Part shown: positions 63,826 to 64,000 of the stretch, in pieces | Layout: each line of letters starts with the position of its first letter | How positions within the stretch are numbered: position 1 is the stretch's first letter | Source of the DNA: Ciona intestinalis | Taxonomy: Eukaryota > Chordata > Ascidiacea > Phlebobranchia > Cionidae | Length of the DNA stretch: 64,000 nt | Reading direction: 5' to 3' | Assembly (NCBI RefSeq): GCF_000224145.3 | Contig: NC_020174.2 | Location: 4,717,026 to 4,781,025, forward strand | Program-made: the position numbers and the translations under genes | The notes under the pieces: generated by a model | The model's database searches: none | Seen by the model: the letters and a program-made list of their open reading frames with translations, nothing else | Told to the model about the DNA's origin: nothing

Positions 63826-64000
63826 GTAAGTATTGAAATAAGTTTAAATTATAAAAATTTTGTCACAATAATTAAAGTTAAACATTAAAAAAGAAAATAT
63901 TTAATCATGCAAAAATTTAAAAACAGGTTACTTCTCTTTAATCTCATGTTAGCAGTTATAGATTTTAACATCAGTTTGAGATTTAACTACTTGAGATGCA

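Overview
The window looks like an AT-rich, intron-dense invertebrate chordate genome, most likely the tunicate Ciona (C. intestinalis/robusta type). Reasons: a single very long tenascin with coiled coil, EGF, FN3 and fibrinogen regions; a Notch whose EGF repeats match vertebrate Notch almost one for one; short introns; and many small SINE- and MITE-like repeats. The species is inferred, not proven.

Layout. 1-2769: a ~680 bp sequence present twice (2-685 and 1563-2245) on either side of a 500 bp assembly gap (686-1185), then unannotated sequence. 2770-22552 (+): a complete tenascin, 48 coding exons and 2368 residues in my model, with all splice phases closing. 22993-28843 (-): a complete DDX21/DDX50-type RNA helicase, 16 coding exons and 672 residues, tail to tail with tenascin. 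30093-33467 (+): an intronless 1124-residue protein with an N-myristoylation-like start, a long leucine-rich-repeat array and a C-terminal RRM-like domain, which I cannot name. 34048-34638 (-): an intronless 196-residue membrane-anchored coiled-coil protein with a LINE-1 ORF1p-like C-terminal domain. 36205-64000 (+): Notch. There are 39 coding exons in the window (1791 residues), from the signal peptide through 35 EGF repeats, 3 LNR modules, the heterodimerisation domain, the transmembrane segment and the RAM region. The ankyrin and C-terminal part lies beyond the window.

The most notable context is the close linkage of tenascin and Notch. It mirrors TNXB-NOTCH4 in the vertebrate MHC and the looser TNC-NOTCH1 linkage, so this may be a piece of the ancestral proto-MHC region. 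The least explained genes are the two intronless ones between the helicase and Notch. The rest of the interest is in mobile DNA: a hAT-like non-autonomous element with an exact 8 bp target duplication in a Notch intron, several foldback MITE families, and tRNA-derived SINE fragments that repeatedly sit just upstream of 3' splice sites. Early Notch introns also hold several Su(H)/CSL-type motifs. Exon boundaries were read by hand from sequence, splice dinucleotides and phase; no search or transcript data were used.
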